Below are positions 29,848 through 39,362 of a stretch of DNA of 64,000 nt, piece after piece. A program made the position numbers and the translations under genes. The notes beneath the pieces were generated by a model, which made no database searches, was not told where the DNA came from, and worked only from the letters and a program-made list of their open reading frames with translations. The stretch covers positions 2,356,001 through 2,420,000 of the forward strand of contig NZ_CP117267.1 in assembly GCF_007000325.2 (NCBI RefSeq), written 5' to 3'. Origin of the DNA: Rhizobium rhododendri. Its GTDB lineage: Bacteria > Pseudomonadota > Alphaproteobacteria > Rhizobiales > Rhizobiaceae. Position 1 is the stretch's first letter. Each line of letters opens with the position of its first letter.

Positions 29848-30012
29848 AAGTGCGATCCACGACGACCGGTGGTTTTTTACGATCCTGGGTGCCTACAAAC
29901 GTAGGTGGGCGCCATATGTCCAAGCCCACGGGCCTGGCCAGGGACAGCTCCCTTTGGATCGAGTATGGCCCCAGGGATTGTGGTACCTGCCGGGAAGCGC
30001 AGACCGCAATTC
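29848..30012 (-). ncRNA. ssrS: 6S RNA (RNA polymerase regulator), candidate ssrS
   Basis: Called from position, size and structure. It lies 160 bp downstream of zapA on the same strand, the classic zapA-ssrS arrangement. Read on the minus strand, the ends pair as UGCGGUC (30008-30002) with GAUCGCA (29857-29851). Inside, CCUGGG (near 29972) can pair with CCCAGG (near 29886), enclosing local hairpins GUGGGC/GCCCAC and CCUAC/GUAGG. The overall rod of about 165 bases fits 6S RNA. A TATAT-containing -10-like element lies just upstream (about 30017-30022), and a UUCG hairpin followed by GGTTTT (29829-29847) may end it. No protein frame here is credible. Confidence 0.72.
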
Positions 30013-30170
30013 GACATATAATGCGCTTTGGGTTTGCGCACCAGTGCCATCGGTCGAGAATTAACGCTCGGCGACGTCATCGACGAACGCTACCCTCTAC
30101 GGATTTGCCGTTCAGGGTTTTATCGCCGTCATGTTCAGATGCCAGGGTTCGCAATCGATGCTATCTAAAC

Positions 30171-30548
30171 TCAGTGCGCTTCCGCGCCCGGCTTGGCGAC
30201 CAGTTTTTCGGTGATGCCGCGAATGCTGCTGGCGACTTCGTCCAGAACGCCGGCCAGCGCCTCTTCCGTCTGTGCACTGGCGGCGAGCGCTGTGTCTCGG
30301 TTACCGCGCAAGGCGTCGAGTTCTGCCTCCAGCCCGGATACCTTGCGCGTCAGGTCGGCCACTTCGTCCATGATCATGATGCCGGCCATGACTGTCACCC
30401 GGAGATCGCCGATCTCGCCGAACTGCTCCTTCAGGTGGCTGACATAGCGATCGAACCGTGTGGCGAGATCCGTCAGGTGATCTTCCTGCCCCTCCTCGCA
30501 GGCCATGCGATAGGCCTTGCCGTCGATCGTTACCGTTACCTGCGCCAT
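30171..30548 (-). CDS. zapA: Cell division protein ZapA
   Basis: A 125-residue FtsZ-ring stabiliser. The N-terminal domain shows the family pattern VTVTIDGKAYRMACEEGQE and the tetramerising coiled coil follows (GDLRVTVMAGIMIMDEVADL onward), with a rhizobial C-terminal extension (EEALAGVLDEVASSIRGITE). The start is preceded by AGGACGGAA. It lies 54 bp downstream of the DUF4164 gene and upstream of the 6S-like RNA; the two small genes probably form one operon diverging from tkt. Confidence 0.92.
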   Translation of the reverse strand: MAQVTVTIDGKAYRMACEEGQEDHLTDLATRFDRYVSHLKEQFGEIGDLRVTVMAGIMIMDEVADLTRKVSGLEAELDALRGNRDTALAASAQTEEALAGVLDEVASSIRGITEKLVAKPGAEAH

Positions 30549-30602
30549 GCGATATTCCGTCCTGTCTTGCCCGATACGGCAAAGGTTGTCTGCGACGCTG
30601 CG

Positions 30603-30878
30603 TCAGCGATCGAGTACGGCCCTGATCGTTTCCATGGCGGTGACCAGCCGGCGGGAAACCTCGCGGTTTACCTCCTCCAGCCGGTTGGCGCGAAATTCCG
30701 CCTGGTCGAGTTCCTGTGCCAGCCGTGAACGGTCGGCGTGGGTCCGGCGAACCTCAGCGTCGATCTCGCTTCGCTCGCGCTCCCGTTCGAAACGCACGTC
30801 GACCGCATTATCCAGCGCTGCCAGCGCCTGACGCAGTGACGTGATGGCGGCGTCCACTGTCTTGCCTGTGGGCATCAT
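30603..30878 (-). CDS. DUF4164 coiled-coil protein
   Basis: A 91-residue protein that is almost entirely predicted coiled coil (ALAALDNAVDVRFERERERS, RLAQELDQAEFRANRLEEVN), with no membrane segment. It resembles DUF4164 proteins found upstream of zapA in many Rhizobiales. Function is unknown; the tight link to zapA suggests a role at the division ring, as inference only. Two consecutive ATGs (30878, 30875) follow GGGAAG; either can start it. Confidence 0.85.
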   Translation of the reverse strand: MMPTGKTVDAAITSLRQALAALDNAVDVRFERERERSEIDAEVRRTHADRSRLAQELDQAEFRANRLEEVNREVSRRLVTAMETIRAVLDR

Positions 30879-31123
30879 GTCTTCCCGGTTCCACGCACAA
30901 TGCTCCGAATCGCCATGGTGGCGCATTGCCCTGATCTGTCACAGTATTCAACTCGGCAACTGGCCGTCAATAAAGGCCTGCATGCGGCAAGGCCGCTAAA
31001 CTGTGGATGACATGCGACTTTCCTCAGTTCCGGCAGCCTATCAGGCTCATGTCGTCTTTTGTACAAGACAAAAGGCAAATGTTAAATATTTGCGACGGAG
31101 GCCGGGTTTGGCCGCCGGATTTA

Positions 31124-31151
31124 TTGACTTGCTCGCCCCAACTGCTATGTC
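31124..31151 (+). promoter_or_regulatory. Candidate tkt promoter
   Basis: TTGACT (31124-31129) and TATGTC (31146-31151) are 16 bases apart, about 120 bases before the tkt ATG. The 390-base region 30879-31269 between the divergent DUF4164 and tkt genes holds no other credible gene. Confidence 0.55.
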
Positions 31152-31269
31152 TCAGCCGCCTGAGGCAGACTGCGATCCAGGGTTCCAAGCATCCCTCCCT
31201 CGCTGTGCCTTCCAACCGGTGGTCCATCCCTCTCGAGACCGAGACCATCCCAAACCTTGCGGAACGACC

Positions 31270-33252
31270 ATGATCTCTCGCGAAAAACACGACCGGATGG
31301 CAAACGCGATCCGTTTCCTTGCCATGGATGCCGTTGAGAAGGCCAATTCCGGCCATCCCGGCCTGCCGATGGGCATGGCTGACGTCGCCACCGTACTCTT
31401 CTCCAAATACCTGAAATTCGATCCGAAATCGCCCCATTGGGCAAACCGCGACCGCTTCGTGCTGTCGGCCGGCCACGGCTCGATGCTGCTATACTCGCTT
31501 CTGTATCTGACCGGCTATGAAGACATGTCGATCGAGGATCTGAAGAACTTCCGCCAGCTGGGCTCAAAGACTGCCGGCCACCCGGAATACGGTCACGCCA
31601 CCGGCATCGAAACCACGACCGGTCCGCTCGGCCAGGGCATTGCCAACGCCGTCGGCATGGCGATTGCAGAACGCAAGCTCGCCGTCGAGTTCGGCTCCGA
31701 GCTGCAGGATCACCACACCTACGTGATGTGCGGCGACGGCTGCCTGATGGAAGGCATCAGCCACGAGGCAATCGCGCTCGCCGGGCACCTGAAGCTCAAC
31801 AAGCTCATCCTGTTCTGGGACAACAACTCGATCACCATCGACGGCGCCGTTTCGCTGTCGGACTCGACCGACCAGATTGCCCGCTTCAAGGCTGTTCACT
31901 GGAACACCATCGAAGTCGACGGCCATGAGCCGGACCAGATCTCTGCCGCGATCGAGGCAGCCCAGAAGTCCGACCGTCCGACCCTGATCGCCTGCAAGAC
32001 GATCATCGGCTTCGGCGCTCCGCACAAGCAGGGCACCCACAAGGTCCACGGTTCGCCGCTCGGCGCCGAGGAAATTGCGGCTACCCGCAAGGCTCTCAAC
32101 TGGGATGCCGAGCCCTTCGTCATTCCTGCCGACGTGCTCGACGCCTGGCGCGAAGCCGGCAAGCGTGCCGTTCCCGATATGAAGGACTGGCAGTCGCGCC
32201 TCGCTGCAGCCGATGAAGCCAAGAAGGCCGAGTTCAACCGCCGCTTCGCCGGCGACCTGCCGGCTGGCTTCGACGCCGCCATCAGCGACTACAAGAAGAA
32301 GCTGGCCGAGACGAAGCCGACCGTTGCGACCCGCAAGGCGTCGGAAGACGTGCTCGAGGTCATCAACGGCTTCCTGCCTGAAACGCTCGGCGGCTCCGCC
32401 GACCTGACGCCATCGAACAACACCAAGACCAGCCAGATGGTGTCGATCACGCCGACGGATTTCGCCGGCCGCTACATGCACTGGGGCATCCGCGAACACG
32501 GGATGGCGTCTGCCATGAACGGTATCGCTCTGCACGGGGGCCTGATCCCTTACGGCGGCGGCTTCATGATCTTCTCGGACTATTGCCGTCCGCCGATCCG
32601 CCTGGCGTCGCTGATGGGCATTCGCGTTATCCACGTTTTGACGCATGACTCGATCGGCGTCGGCGAAGACGGCCCGACCCACCAGCCGGTGGAACAGATG
32701 GCCTCGCTGCGCGCCATCCCGAACCTGATGATGTTCCGCCCGGCCGATGCCACGGAAACGGCCGAGTGCTGGCAGATTGCGCTGAAGACCAAGGACCGTC
32801 CGTCGGGTCTGGCCCTCACCCGCCAGAACATGGTTGCCGCTCGCCTGGAATACAGCGAGAAAAACCTCTGCGAACTCGGCGCCTACAATCTGGCCGGTTC
32901 TGCCGATGCCAAGGTGACGATCTTCGCTTCTGGATCTGAAGTCGAAATCGCCGTTGCCGCCCGCACCGCGCTTGAAGCCAAGGGCATCACGGTCCGCGTC
33001 GTCTCGGTTCCCTCGACGGAATTGTTCTTCGAACAGCCCGAAGCCTACAAGGCGGAAATCCTCGGCAACTCGCCAGTCAAGATCGCCGTCGAAGCCGGCG
33101 TCCGCGAAGGCTGGGATGCCTTCATCGGACCGGAAGGCACGTTCATCGGCATGAAGGGCTTTGGCGCTTCCGGCCCGGCCAAGGAAGTCTACAAGCATTT
33201 TGGTATCACGGCGGAAGCCGTCGTTGCCGCTGCGGAAGCTAAGCTTTCCTGA
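31270..33252 (+). CDS. tkt: Transketolase
   Basis: Thiamine-diphosphate enzyme of the pentose phosphate (and, where present, Calvin) pathway. The 660 residues are of standard length. Motifs are the substrate loop [14 protein letters not shown], the ThDP/Mg motif GDGCLMEG through DNNSITIDG, the catalytic His region [17 protein letters not shown], and the pyrimidine-domain Glu region [14 protein letters not shown] followed by [20 protein letters not shown] 31270 is chosen because relatives begin [20 protein letters not shown]; the frame is open 89 codons further upstream through the promoter. gap follows 73 bp downstream. Confidence 0.97.
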   Translation: MISREKHDRMANAIRFLAMDAVEKANSGHPGLPMGMADVATVLFSKYLKFDPKSPHWANRDRFVLSAGHGSMLLYSLLYLTGYEDMSIEDLKNFRQLGSKTAGHPEYGHATGIETTTGPLGQGIANAVGMAIAERKLAVEFGSELQDHHTYVMCGDGCLMEGISHEAIALAGHLKLNKLILFWDNNSITIDGAVSLSDSTDQIARFKAVHWNTIEVDGHEPDQISAAIEAAQKSDRPTLIACKTIIGFGAPHKQGTHKVHGSPLGAEEIAATRKALNWDAEPFVIPADVLDAWREAGKRAVPDMKDWQSRLAAADEAKKAEFNRRFAGDLPAGFDAAISDYKKKLAETKPTVATRKASEDVLEVINGFLPETLGGSADLTPSNNTKTSQMVSITPTDFAGRYMHWGIREHGMASAMNGIALHGGLIPYGGGFMIFSDYCRPPIRLASLMGIRVIHVLTHDSIGVGEDGPTHQPVEQMASLRAIPNLMMFRPADATETAECWQIALKTKDRPSGLALTRQNMVAARLEYSEKNLCELGAYNLAGSADAKVTIFASGSEVEIAVAARTALEAKGITVRVVSVPSTELFFEQPEAYKAEILGNSPVKIAVEAGVREGWDAFIGPEGTFIGMKGFGASGPAKEVYKHFGITAEAVVAAAEAKLS

Positions 33253-33260
33253 TCCCAATA

Positions 33261-33280
33261 CAGGGCGCCACGGCGCCCTG
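33261..33280 (+). other. Intergenic hairpin between tkt and gap
   Basis: A perfect 8-bp stem CAGGGCGC/GCGCCCTG with a CACG loop, 8 bases after the tkt stop. There is no U-tract, so it may be a processing site or mRNA-stability element within a tkt-gap transcript, or a poor terminator. Confidence 0.45.
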
Positions 33281-33325
33281 CTTCCATCAAATAGAAAAGT
33301 CCTGTCCGATTTGGGAGTGTCCACC

Positions 33326-34336
33326 ATGACTGTAAAAGTTGCCATCAACGGCTTCGGCCGCATCGGCCGCAACATCCTGCGCGCCATCGTCGAATCCGGC
33401 CGCACCGACATCGAAGTCGTTGCCATCAACGACCTCGGCCCGGTCGAAACCAATGCCCACCTGCTGCGCTACGATTCCATCCACGGCAAGTTCCCGGCCT
33501 CGGTCAAGGTCGAAGGCGACACGATCATCGTCGGCAACGGCAAGCCGATCAAGGTCACCGCGATCAAGGATCCGGCAGCCCTGCCGCATGGCGAACTCGG
33601 CGTCGATATCGCCATGGAATGCACCGGCATCTTCACATCGCGTGAAAAGGCCGCCCTGCATCTGACCGCCGGCGCCAAGCGCGTTATCGTCTCGGCCCCT
33701 GCCGACGGTGCCGACCTTACCGTCGTCTTCGGCGTCAACGACGACCAGCTGACCAAGGAACACCTGGTCATCTCCAACGCGTCGTGCACCACCAACTGCC
33801 TGGTTCCCGTCGTCAAGGTCCTGAACGATGCCATCGGCATCGACCACGGCTTCATGACCACCATCCACTCCTACACCGGCGACCAGCCGACGCTGGACAC
33901 GATGCACAAGGACCTGTACCGCGCCCGCGCCGCAGCCCTGTCCATGATCCCGACCTCGACCGGCGCCGCAAAGGCCGTCGGCCTCGTGCTGCCGGAACTG
34001 AAGGGCAAGCTCGACGGCACGTCGATCCGCGTTCCGACACCGAACGTTTCCGTCGTCGACTTCAAGTTCGTCGCCAAGCGCAACACCACGGTTGAAGAGA
34101 TCAACCAGGTGATCAAGTCTGCCTCCGACGGCAAGCTGAAGGGCATCCTCGGCTACACCGACGAGCCGCTGGTTTCGCGCGACTTCACCCACGACAGCCA
34201 CTCGTCGATCTTCGCCTTCGACCAGACCAAGGTCCTGGAAGGCAATTTCGTCCGCGTGCTCTCCTGGTACGACAACGAATGGGGCTTCTCCAGCCGCATG
34301 TCCGACACAGCCGTCGCCTTCGCCAAGACCATCTGA
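33326..34336 (+). CDS. gap: Glyceraldehyde-3-phosphate dehydrogenase (type I)
   Basis: NAD-dependent glycolytic/gluconeogenic enzyme of 336 residues. It has the Rossmann start [16 protein letters not shown], Asp36 in AINDLGP (adenosine-ribose binding), the catalytic Cys154 in [10 protein letters not shown] and the active-site region [10 protein letters not shown] and [14 protein letters not shown] 33326 has GGGAG 8 bases upstream; an earlier in-frame start would overlap tkt. The strong terminator after it separates it from the antiporter gene. Confidence 0.98.
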   Translation: MTVKVAINGFGRIGRNILRAIVESGRTDIEVVAINDLGPVETNAHLLRYDSIHGKFPASVKVEGDTIIVGNGKPIKVTAIKDPAALPHGELGVDIAMECTGIFTSREKAALHLTAGAKRVIVSAPADGADLTVVFGVNDDQLTKEHLVISNASCTTNCLVPVVKVLNDAIGIDHGFMTTIHSYTGDQPTLDTMHKDLYRARAAALSMIPTSTGAAKAVGLVLPELKGKLDGTSIRVPTPNVSVVDFKFVAKRNTTVEEINQVIKSASDGKLKGILGYTDEPLVSRDFTHDSHSSIFAFDQTKVLEGNFVRVLSWYDNEWGFSSRMSDTAVAFAKTI

Positions 34337-34358
34337 GCGACTGCACCGCCACGTTAGA

Positions 34359-34388
34359 AAAACGGCTCGGGAAACCGGGCCGTTTTTT
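34359..34388 (+). terminator. Rho-independent terminator of gap
   Basis: A 10-bp stem (34361-34370 with 34375-34384, one mismatch or wobble) with a GAAA loop, followed by TTTTTT. Confidence 0.92.
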
Positions 34389-34603
34389 GTTTAGACACTT
34401 GATATTCCACATTTCGCCCAGCTATCGACCAGATTGATCATTAAGCCTTTGAGAGCAAATCTGGATGGCCTACAATCGGCGGGCAATCATTTGCGCTGGG
34501 GGATTCGGCGTCGGGGACGGGAGCGCAGGGAGGGCTCGCGTCGCGGCTACGGGCTGACGTGGGGCGTCCGGCACTGGCCGGATGCGAGAAAAGGGAAGTG
34601 TCC

Positions 34604-36442
34604 GTGGAAGCATTTTATGTCGTCGTCCTGGTCTGCACCGTCCTGATCCTCATTGCCGCCTTCTCCAGCCTTCTCGCATTCCGCTTCGGCGCGCCCCTGC
34701 TACTGCTGTTTCTCGTCATCGGCCTGCTGGCCGGCCAGGATGGGCTCGGCATCGCCTTCAGCAACAATTACCTCGCCTATATCCTCGGCTCGATCGCGCT
34801 GGCCGTCATTCTTTTCGATTCCGGCTTTGGCACCTCGCTGTCCTCCTTCAAGGCGGCTGCCGTCCCGGCTCTGACGATAGCCTCGCTCGGGGTCATCATT
34901 ACCGCCTCCATTTTCGGGCTGGCCGCATCCTGGCTTCTCGGTTTCAGCTGGATGGAAGGCCTGCTTCTCGGCTCGATCGTCGCCTCGACGGATGCCGCCG
35001 CCGTCTTCTTCCTGCTACGCATCGGCGGCATCAATATCCGCGACAAGGTGCGCTCGACGCTCGAAGTCGAATCCGGCACCAACGACCCGATGGCGATCTT
35101 CCTGACCATTGCGCTGGTACAGGCGATCGGCAGCGGCGAAGGCGTCGGCGGCGTCAATATCGCCATGCTGGCCATGTTCGTCCAGCAGATGGGCCTCGGC
35201 GTCATCCTCGGCTTGCTCGGCGGCATGATGATCGTGCTGGTCGCCGGCAAGCTCGAAACCGACCGCGGCCTGACGCCGATCTTCGTGCTGGCGCTGGCGC
35301 TGCTGGTGTTCTCGTTCACCGGCGCCGTCGGCGGCAGCGGCTTTCTTGCGGTCTATGTCGCGGGCATCTACGCCGGCAACCACAAGATGCCGGCCTCTGC
35401 GACCATCAAGCGCTTCCAGGACGGCATGACCTGGCTCGCCCAGATCATCATGTTCCTGGTCCTCGGCCTGCTTGCCTCCCCGTCGGAGTTTCCAGCCATC
35501 GCCGTGCCGGCCGTACTGCTGGCGCTGGTGCTGATCTTCGTCGCCCGACCGGTTGCCGTCTGGCTCTGTCTGCTGCCGTTCGACTATACCCAGCGCGAGA
35601 CAGGCTTCCTCGCCTGGGTCGGTTTGCGCGGCGCCGTCTCCATACTGCTTGCCATCATGCCTATCCTCGGCAATCTCGATTTCGGCCAGACATATTTCAA
35701 CGTCGCCTTCATCATCGTGCTCGTCTCGCTGATGCTGCAGGGCTGGACGATCAAGCCGGTGGCCAAGAAGCTCGGGCTCATCATTCCGCCGCGCATCGGC
35801 GCCGTTCACAAGGTCGAGGTCGATCTGCCCGGCGCTGCCAACCACGAACTGCTCTCCTACCGCGTTGTCAAGGACAGCCCTGTGCTATTGGGAGAGCGGA
35901 TCCCGCGCTGGGCCATGCCATCGCTGGTGGTGCGCGACGGCAAGTCGATGCGCTATCAATATGCCGGACGGCTGCGGGAAAACGATCTGGTCTACCTGTT
36001 CATCGCGCCAAGCTTTTCGCGGCTGCTCGACAGGCTTTTCGCCACCCGCGCACCGGTCGATCCGGAAGATACCGAGTTCTTCGGCGCCTTCTCCATTTCG
36101 CCGCAGCGGCAGGCAGCGGATCTCGATGCTGCCTATGGCCCGGGCCTCCTGCACGAAAACGAGAAGAACCTGACGATTTCCGAACTGATGCGCCAGCGCT
36201 TGGGCGGCAAGGCGGACTATGCGGACCGGGTGCGTCTCGGATCGCTCATATTGATCGTTCGCGACCTCGACGAGAACGACCATATCAAGGCTGTCGGCAT
36301 GTCACTCGAAGTGGTCGATTCCACCGATGCGCTGCCGCTGTTCATCAACATGCGCGAAATCGCCCACCGCATTCGCGATGCCCTCAGGCGGCGCCGCGCA
36401 CGGGCCGCGAAGGCGAATTCAAACGATTCGAGTAGCGACTAA
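34604..36442 (+). CDS. CPA1-family potassium/proton antiporter with C-terminal regulatory domains
   Basis: Cation:proton antiporter of about 612 residues, NhaP2/CvrA-like. The first 400 residues hold 12-13 membrane helices, with the ion-site motif [10 protein letters not shown] (Asn-Asp pair) and STDAAAVF. Residues from about 410 include a TrkA-C-like domain ([20 protein letters not shown]) and a CorC/HlyC-like tail typical of K+/H+ antiporters. I place the start at GTG 34604 because AAGGG lies 8 bases upstream; the frame is open 15 codons earlier. A second long open frame overlaps in another phase and is a codon-bias shadow. The gene has its own promoter, as it follows the gap terminator. 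Confidence 0.9.
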   Translation: MEAFYVVVLVCTVLILIAAFSSLLAFRFGAPLLLLFLVIGLLAGQDGLGIAFSNNYLAYILGSIALAVILFDSGFGTSLSSFKAAAVPALTIASLGVIITASIFGLAASWLLGFSWMEGLLLGSIVASTDAAAVFFLLRIGGINIRDKVRSTLEVESGTNDPMAIFLTIALVQAIGSGEGVGGVNIAMLAMFVQQMGLGVILGLLGGMMIVLVAGKLETDRGLTPIFVLALALLVFSFTGAVGGSGFLAVYVAGIYAGNHKMPASATIKRFQDGMTWLAQIIMFLVLGLLASPSEFPAIAVPAVLLALVLIFVARPVAVWLCLLPFDYTQRETGFLAWVGLRGAVSILLAIMPILGNLDFGQTYFNVAFIIVLVSLMLQGWTIKPVAKKLGLIIPPRIGAVHKVEVDLPGAANHELLSYRVVKDSPVLLGERIPRWAMPSLVVRDGKSMRYQYAGRLRENDLVYLFIAPSFSRLLDRLFATRAPVDPEDTEFFGAFSISPQRQAADLDAAYGPGLLHENEKNLTISELMRQRLGGKADYADRVRLGSLILIVRDLDENDHIKAVGMSLEVVDSTDALPLFINMREIAHRIRDALRRRRARAAKANSNDSSSD

Positions 36443-36467
36443 AACCCAGGCCGACAGCCTTGCGTCT

Positions 36468-36490
36468 CCGACCATCCGTAGTATGGTCGG
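36468..36490 (+). promoter_or_regulatory. Hairpin and repeated half-site before pgk
   Basis: CCGACCAT (36468-36475) pairs with ATGGTCGG (36483-36490) across 7 bases; the half-site recurs as CCGACCAT at about 36499. It could end the antiporter message or bind a regulator of pgk. Confidence 0.35.
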
Positions 36491-36527
36491 CGCATCTTCC
36501 GACCATATCAATTTGCGGATCTTTCCC

Positions 36528-37736
36528 ATGCCAAGCTTCAAGACCCTCGACGATCTCACCGAAATTGTCGGCAAGCGCGTGCTTGTCCGCGTCGATCTCA
36601 ACGTGCCGATGAAGGACGGGAATGTCAGTGACACCACGCGCATCGAGCGTGTTGCCCCAACCATCCTCGAACTGTCGGCCAAGGGCGCCAAGGTCATCCT
36701 GATGGCACATTTCGGTCGCCCCAAGGACGGCCCGACACCGGAATTTTCGCTGTCGCAGATCGTCTCCTCGGTGAAGTCGGTGCTCGGCCACGACGTCCTT
36801 TTCGCCTCCGATGCCATCGGCGCACCCGCCACGGAAGCGATCGCCAAGATGAAGGATGGCGACATCCTGCTGCTCGAGAACACCCGCTTCCACAAGGGCG
36901 AGGAAAAGAACGACCCTGCCTTCACCCAGTCGCTGGCAGACAACGGCGACATCTACATCAACGACGCCTTCTCGGCTGCCCATCGCGCCCATGCCTCGAC
37001 CGAAGGTCTGGCAAAGCTGCTGCCGGCCTACGCCGGGCGGACGATGCAGGCTGAACTTGAAGCCCTCGAAAAAGGCCTGGGCAATCCCGTCCGCCCGGTA
37101 GTTGCGATCGTCGGTGGCGCCAAGGTGTCGAGCAAGATCGATCTGCTGATGAACCTCGTCAAGAAGGTCGATGCACTGGTCATCGGTGGCGGCATGGCCA
37201 ACACCTTCATCGCCGCCCGTGGCACCGAAGTCGGCAAGTCGCTCTGCGAACACGACCTTGCAGATACGGCACGCCAGATCATGCTTGAGGCAGCCCAGTC
37301 CGGCTGCTCCATCGTGCTGCCGGAAGACGGTGTGGTTGCCCGCGAATTCAAGGCCGGCGCTGCGAACGAAGTCGTCATCATCGACAGCATTCCAGCCGAC
37401 GCCATGGTCCTCGATGTCGGCCCGAAAACGGTCGAGCAGATCAAGGCCTGGGTCGGCCGCGCCGAAACGCTGGTCTGGAACGGCCCGCTCGGCGCCTTCG
37501 AGATCACGCCTTTCGATGCAGCAACCGTGGCTGTCGCCAAGTTTGCCGCCGAATGCACCAAGTCGGGCAAGCTGACATCGGTTGCCGGCGGTGGCGACAC
37601 GGTTTCGGCGCTCAACCACGCCGGCGTTTCCGACGACTTTACCTACGTCTCCACCGCCGGCGGCGCCTTCCTGGAATGGATGGAAGGCAAGGTCCTGCCG
37701 GGCGTTGCAGCGCTGGAAGCTCAAGCCAAGGCGTGA
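36528..37736 (+). CDS. pgk: Phosphoglycerate kinase
   Basis: Interconverts 1,3-bisphosphoglycerate and 3-phosphoglycerate with ADP/ATP. The 402 residues are standard for the family, with [15 protein letters not shown] near the start, the substrate loops AHFGRPKDG and [12 protein letters not shown], the hinge [13 protein letters not shown] and the nucleotide loop [17 protein letters not shown] 36528 is supported by the conserved start [10 protein letters not shown]; earlier open codons overlap the antiporter gene. It is 85 bp after the antiporter stop and is followed by a terminator, so it may be single or co-transcribed with the antiporter. Confidence 0.97.
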   Translation: MPSFKTLDDLTEIVGKRVLVRVDLNVPMKDGNVSDTTRIERVAPTILELSAKGAKVILMAHFGRPKDGPTPEFSLSQIVSSVKSVLGHDVLFASDAIGAPATEAIAKMKDGDILLLENTRFHKGEEKNDPAFTQSLADNGDIYINDAFSAAHRAHASTEGLAKLLPAYAGRTMQAELEALEKGLGNPVRPVVAIVGGAKVSSKIDLLMNLVKKVDALVIGGGMANTFIAARGTEVGKSLCEHDLADTARQIMLEAAQSGCSIVLPEDGVVAREFKAGAANEVVIIDSIPADAMVLDVGPKTVEQIKAWVGRAETLVWNGPLGAFEITPFDAATVAVAKFAAECTKSGKLTSVAGGGDTVSALNHAGVSDDFTYVSTAGGAFLEWMEGKVLPGVAALEAQAKA

Positions 37737-37777
37737 GTTGCATAATGGCGGTTCGCCCGTCCAGTTGAAGTTTTGAT

Positions 37778-37810
37778 GACCGTGAAAGCGAAAGCTTTCG
37801 CGGTCTTTTC
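37778..37810 (+). terminator. Rho-independent terminator of pgk
   Basis: A 12-bp stem (37778-37789 with 37794-37805, one wobble) with a GAAA loop, followed by TTTT. Confidence 0.88.
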
Positions 37811-37839
37811 GTTGGTGCTAGTGTAGCCGCAGACATTAC

Positions 37840-37866
37840 AAACGATTGAATTCATTTCAATCGTTT
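37840..37866. promoter_or_regulatory. Perfect 11-bp inverted repeat upstream of fbaB (operator candidate)
   Basis: AAACGATTGAA (37840-37850) and TTCAATCGTTT (37856-37866) form a perfect palindrome around 5 bases. It sits directly upstream of a promoter-like pair and about 200 bases before the aldolase start. A two-fold symmetric site of this size fits a dimeric repressor or activator. Confidence 0.6.
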
Positions 37867-37872
37867 CAGTAG

Positions 37873-37899
37873 CTTAACCTAGGATTTTCCTTTTAAAAT
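37873..37899 (+). promoter_or_regulatory. Candidate fbaB promoter
   Basis: CTTAAC (37873-37878) and TAAAAT (37894-37899), 15 bases apart, immediately follow the inverted repeat. The predicted leader is about 160 bases and holds no credible gene. Confidence 0.4.
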
Positions 37900-38066
37900 T
37901 CTTCTGGTATCGCAGGTCCGGCAGTGTTGGGAGAGCATGAAAGGACCGAACGTCTTGGAGATGCAGATCCATTAGTTTGATCGATAGAGGCGTTGCCGGT
38001 CGGTCGTGAAATGAAACAACATCCGTGCGTGCGCAATGCGCCGCTTCGAGGGATAGGGAGTGAACT

Positions 38067-38963
38067 ATGGTAGACGCGAAGATGTTGGACAAGATGAGCT
38101 CTGCACCGGGATTCATTGCGGCGCTGGACCAGAGCGGTGGTTCGACGCCCGGTGCGTTGCGTCTCTACGGCATTTCCGAGACCGACTACCAGGGCGACGA
38201 TGAAATGTATCGCCTGATGCACGCCATGCGCGTCCGCATCATGAGCGCGCCTGCCTTTACCGGTGACAAGATTATCGCCGCCATCCTTTTCGAGCGGACC
38301 ATGGACGGCGACGTCGACGGCCAGCCAGTTCCCTCATTTCTTTGGGAAAAGCGCGGCGTCGTGCCTCTCCTCAAGGTCGACAAGGGATTGCTTGCCGAAG
38401 AAAATGGCGTCCAGTTGATGAAGCCGATGCCGGAGTTGGACGCCCTCCTGAAGCGCGGCCGCGAAAAGGGAATTTTCGGCACCAAGATGCGCTCGGTGAT
38501 TGGCAATGCCGACAAGGCCGGGATTGCCGCCGTCGTCAAGCAGCAGTTCGAGGTTGCCCGCCAGATCATCAGTCACGGCCTGATGCCGATTATTGAGCCT
38601 GAAGTCTCCATCAAAAGCGCAACGAAGACAGAGGCCGAAGCCATTCTTCGCGACGAAATCGCAAAGCAGCTCGATCTGCTGCCTGCATCCGAAACCGTGA
38701 TGCTGAAGCTGACGATCCCGACGGTCGCCGATTTCTACGCTCCGCTCATTTCTCACAAGTCGGTCGTCCGGGTCGTAGCCCTTTCCGGTGGCTACAGCCG
38801 CACGGATGCATGCGAGAAGCTCAGCCATAACCATGGCATGATCGCCAGCTTCTCGCGCGCGCTGACAGAAAACCTGCGCGTCACGATGAGCGACGCCGAA
38901 TTCGACGCCAACCTGGCCGAAACGATCGATGAGATCTACTCAGCCAGCGTCAACAAGGCCTGA
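38067..38963 (+). CDS. fbaB: Class I fructose-bisphosphate aldolase
   Basis: Schiff-base aldolase of 298 residues, of the bacterial FDA class I type (COG3588) rather than the DhnA type. Recognisable stretches are APGFIAALDQSGGSTPGALR, LLKVDKGL, PIIEPEVSI and MLKLTIPT; Lys214 in the last is the candidate Schiff-base lysine. GGGAG lies ahead of the ATG. It completes tkt-gap-pgk-fbaB in one direction; its upstream palindrome suggests regulation separate from pgk. Confidence 0.95.
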   Translation: MVDAKMLDKMSSAPGFIAALDQSGGSTPGALRLYGISETDYQGDDEMYRLMHAMRVRIMSAPAFTGDKIIAAILFERTMDGDVDGQPVPSFLWEKRGVVPLLKVDKGLLAEENGVQLMKPMPELDALLKRGREKGIFGTKMRSVIGNADKAGIAAVVKQQFEVARQIISHGLMPIIEPEVSIKSATKTEAEAILRDEIAKQLDLLPASETVMLKLTIPTVADFYAPLISHKSVVRVVALSGGYSRTDACEKLSHNHGMIASFSRALTENLRVTMSDAEFDANLAETIDEIYSASVNKA

Positions 38964-39020
38964 TACTGTCCAGACGCGGCAAGCACTTGAAGGTTGCCTA
39001 ACCGAATGCTCGTAGACTCC

Positions 39021-39053
39021 ATGGCCCGGCTTGCCACAGCCGGGCCATTTCTA
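39021..39053 (+). terminator. Terminator of fbaB
   Basis: A perfect 10-bp stem ATGGCCCGGC/GCCGGGCCAT (39021-39030 with 39039-39048), followed by the interrupted T-tract TTCTATT. Confidence 0.65.
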
Positions 39054-39067
39054 TTGCTACATCAGCA

Positions 39068-39229
39068 TCAGAGCGCTTCGCGAAACACCAGCGCGAACGT
39101 CCAGATGGCGAAGGCCAAAATCGCGATCTTCCAGAAGTCCGCGCGCCGCCGCAGCCCGGGCAGGCCGAGCGGTCGGATCAGATGCACCACCATCGCCAGA
39201 AGCAGCAGCAAGCCTATGAGTTTGGACAT
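39068..39229 (-). CDS. Small hydrophobic membrane protein
   Basis: A 53-residue protein starting MSKLIGLLLLLAMVVHLIRP and ending with a second hydrophobic stretch (FWKIAILAFAIWTFALVF), so two membrane helices joined by an Arg-rich loop (GLRRRADF). AGAGAA precedes the ATG. A longer upstream frame is open but carries no supporting features. No function is known to me; the two-helix pattern resembles uncharacterised small proteins found in other rhizobia. It converges with fbaB and diverges from the MFS gene. Confidence 0.65.
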   Translation of the reverse strand: MSKLIGLLLLLAMVVHLIRPLGLPGLRRRADFWKIAILAFAIWTFALVFREAL

Positions 39230-39362
39230 AAAATTCTCTGTTGTCTGGTCACGGCCACAGACAGGACATTTTTCTCCTCGAAAAACTGGCCTGAACGGGC
39301 CTACCGATGCCTGTCCCCGCCGTCTTATCTGATTTTTAAGCCTGACCAGCGGACAATAGGAT

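Noticed and set aside
29848..30012. Signal recognition particle RNA instead of 6S RNA
   Set aside because: The conserved GGUCAGGUCCGGAAGGAAGC-like core is absent, and the length fits 6S better.
29681..30080. Short minus-strand protein frames over the 6S-like RNA
   Set aside because: They have no family features, and structure and position favour an RNA gene.
34582..36435. 617-codon plus-strand frame overlapping the antiporter
   Set aside because: It is an Arg/His/Pro-rich shadow in another phase; the antiporter frame has membrane helices and conserved motifs.
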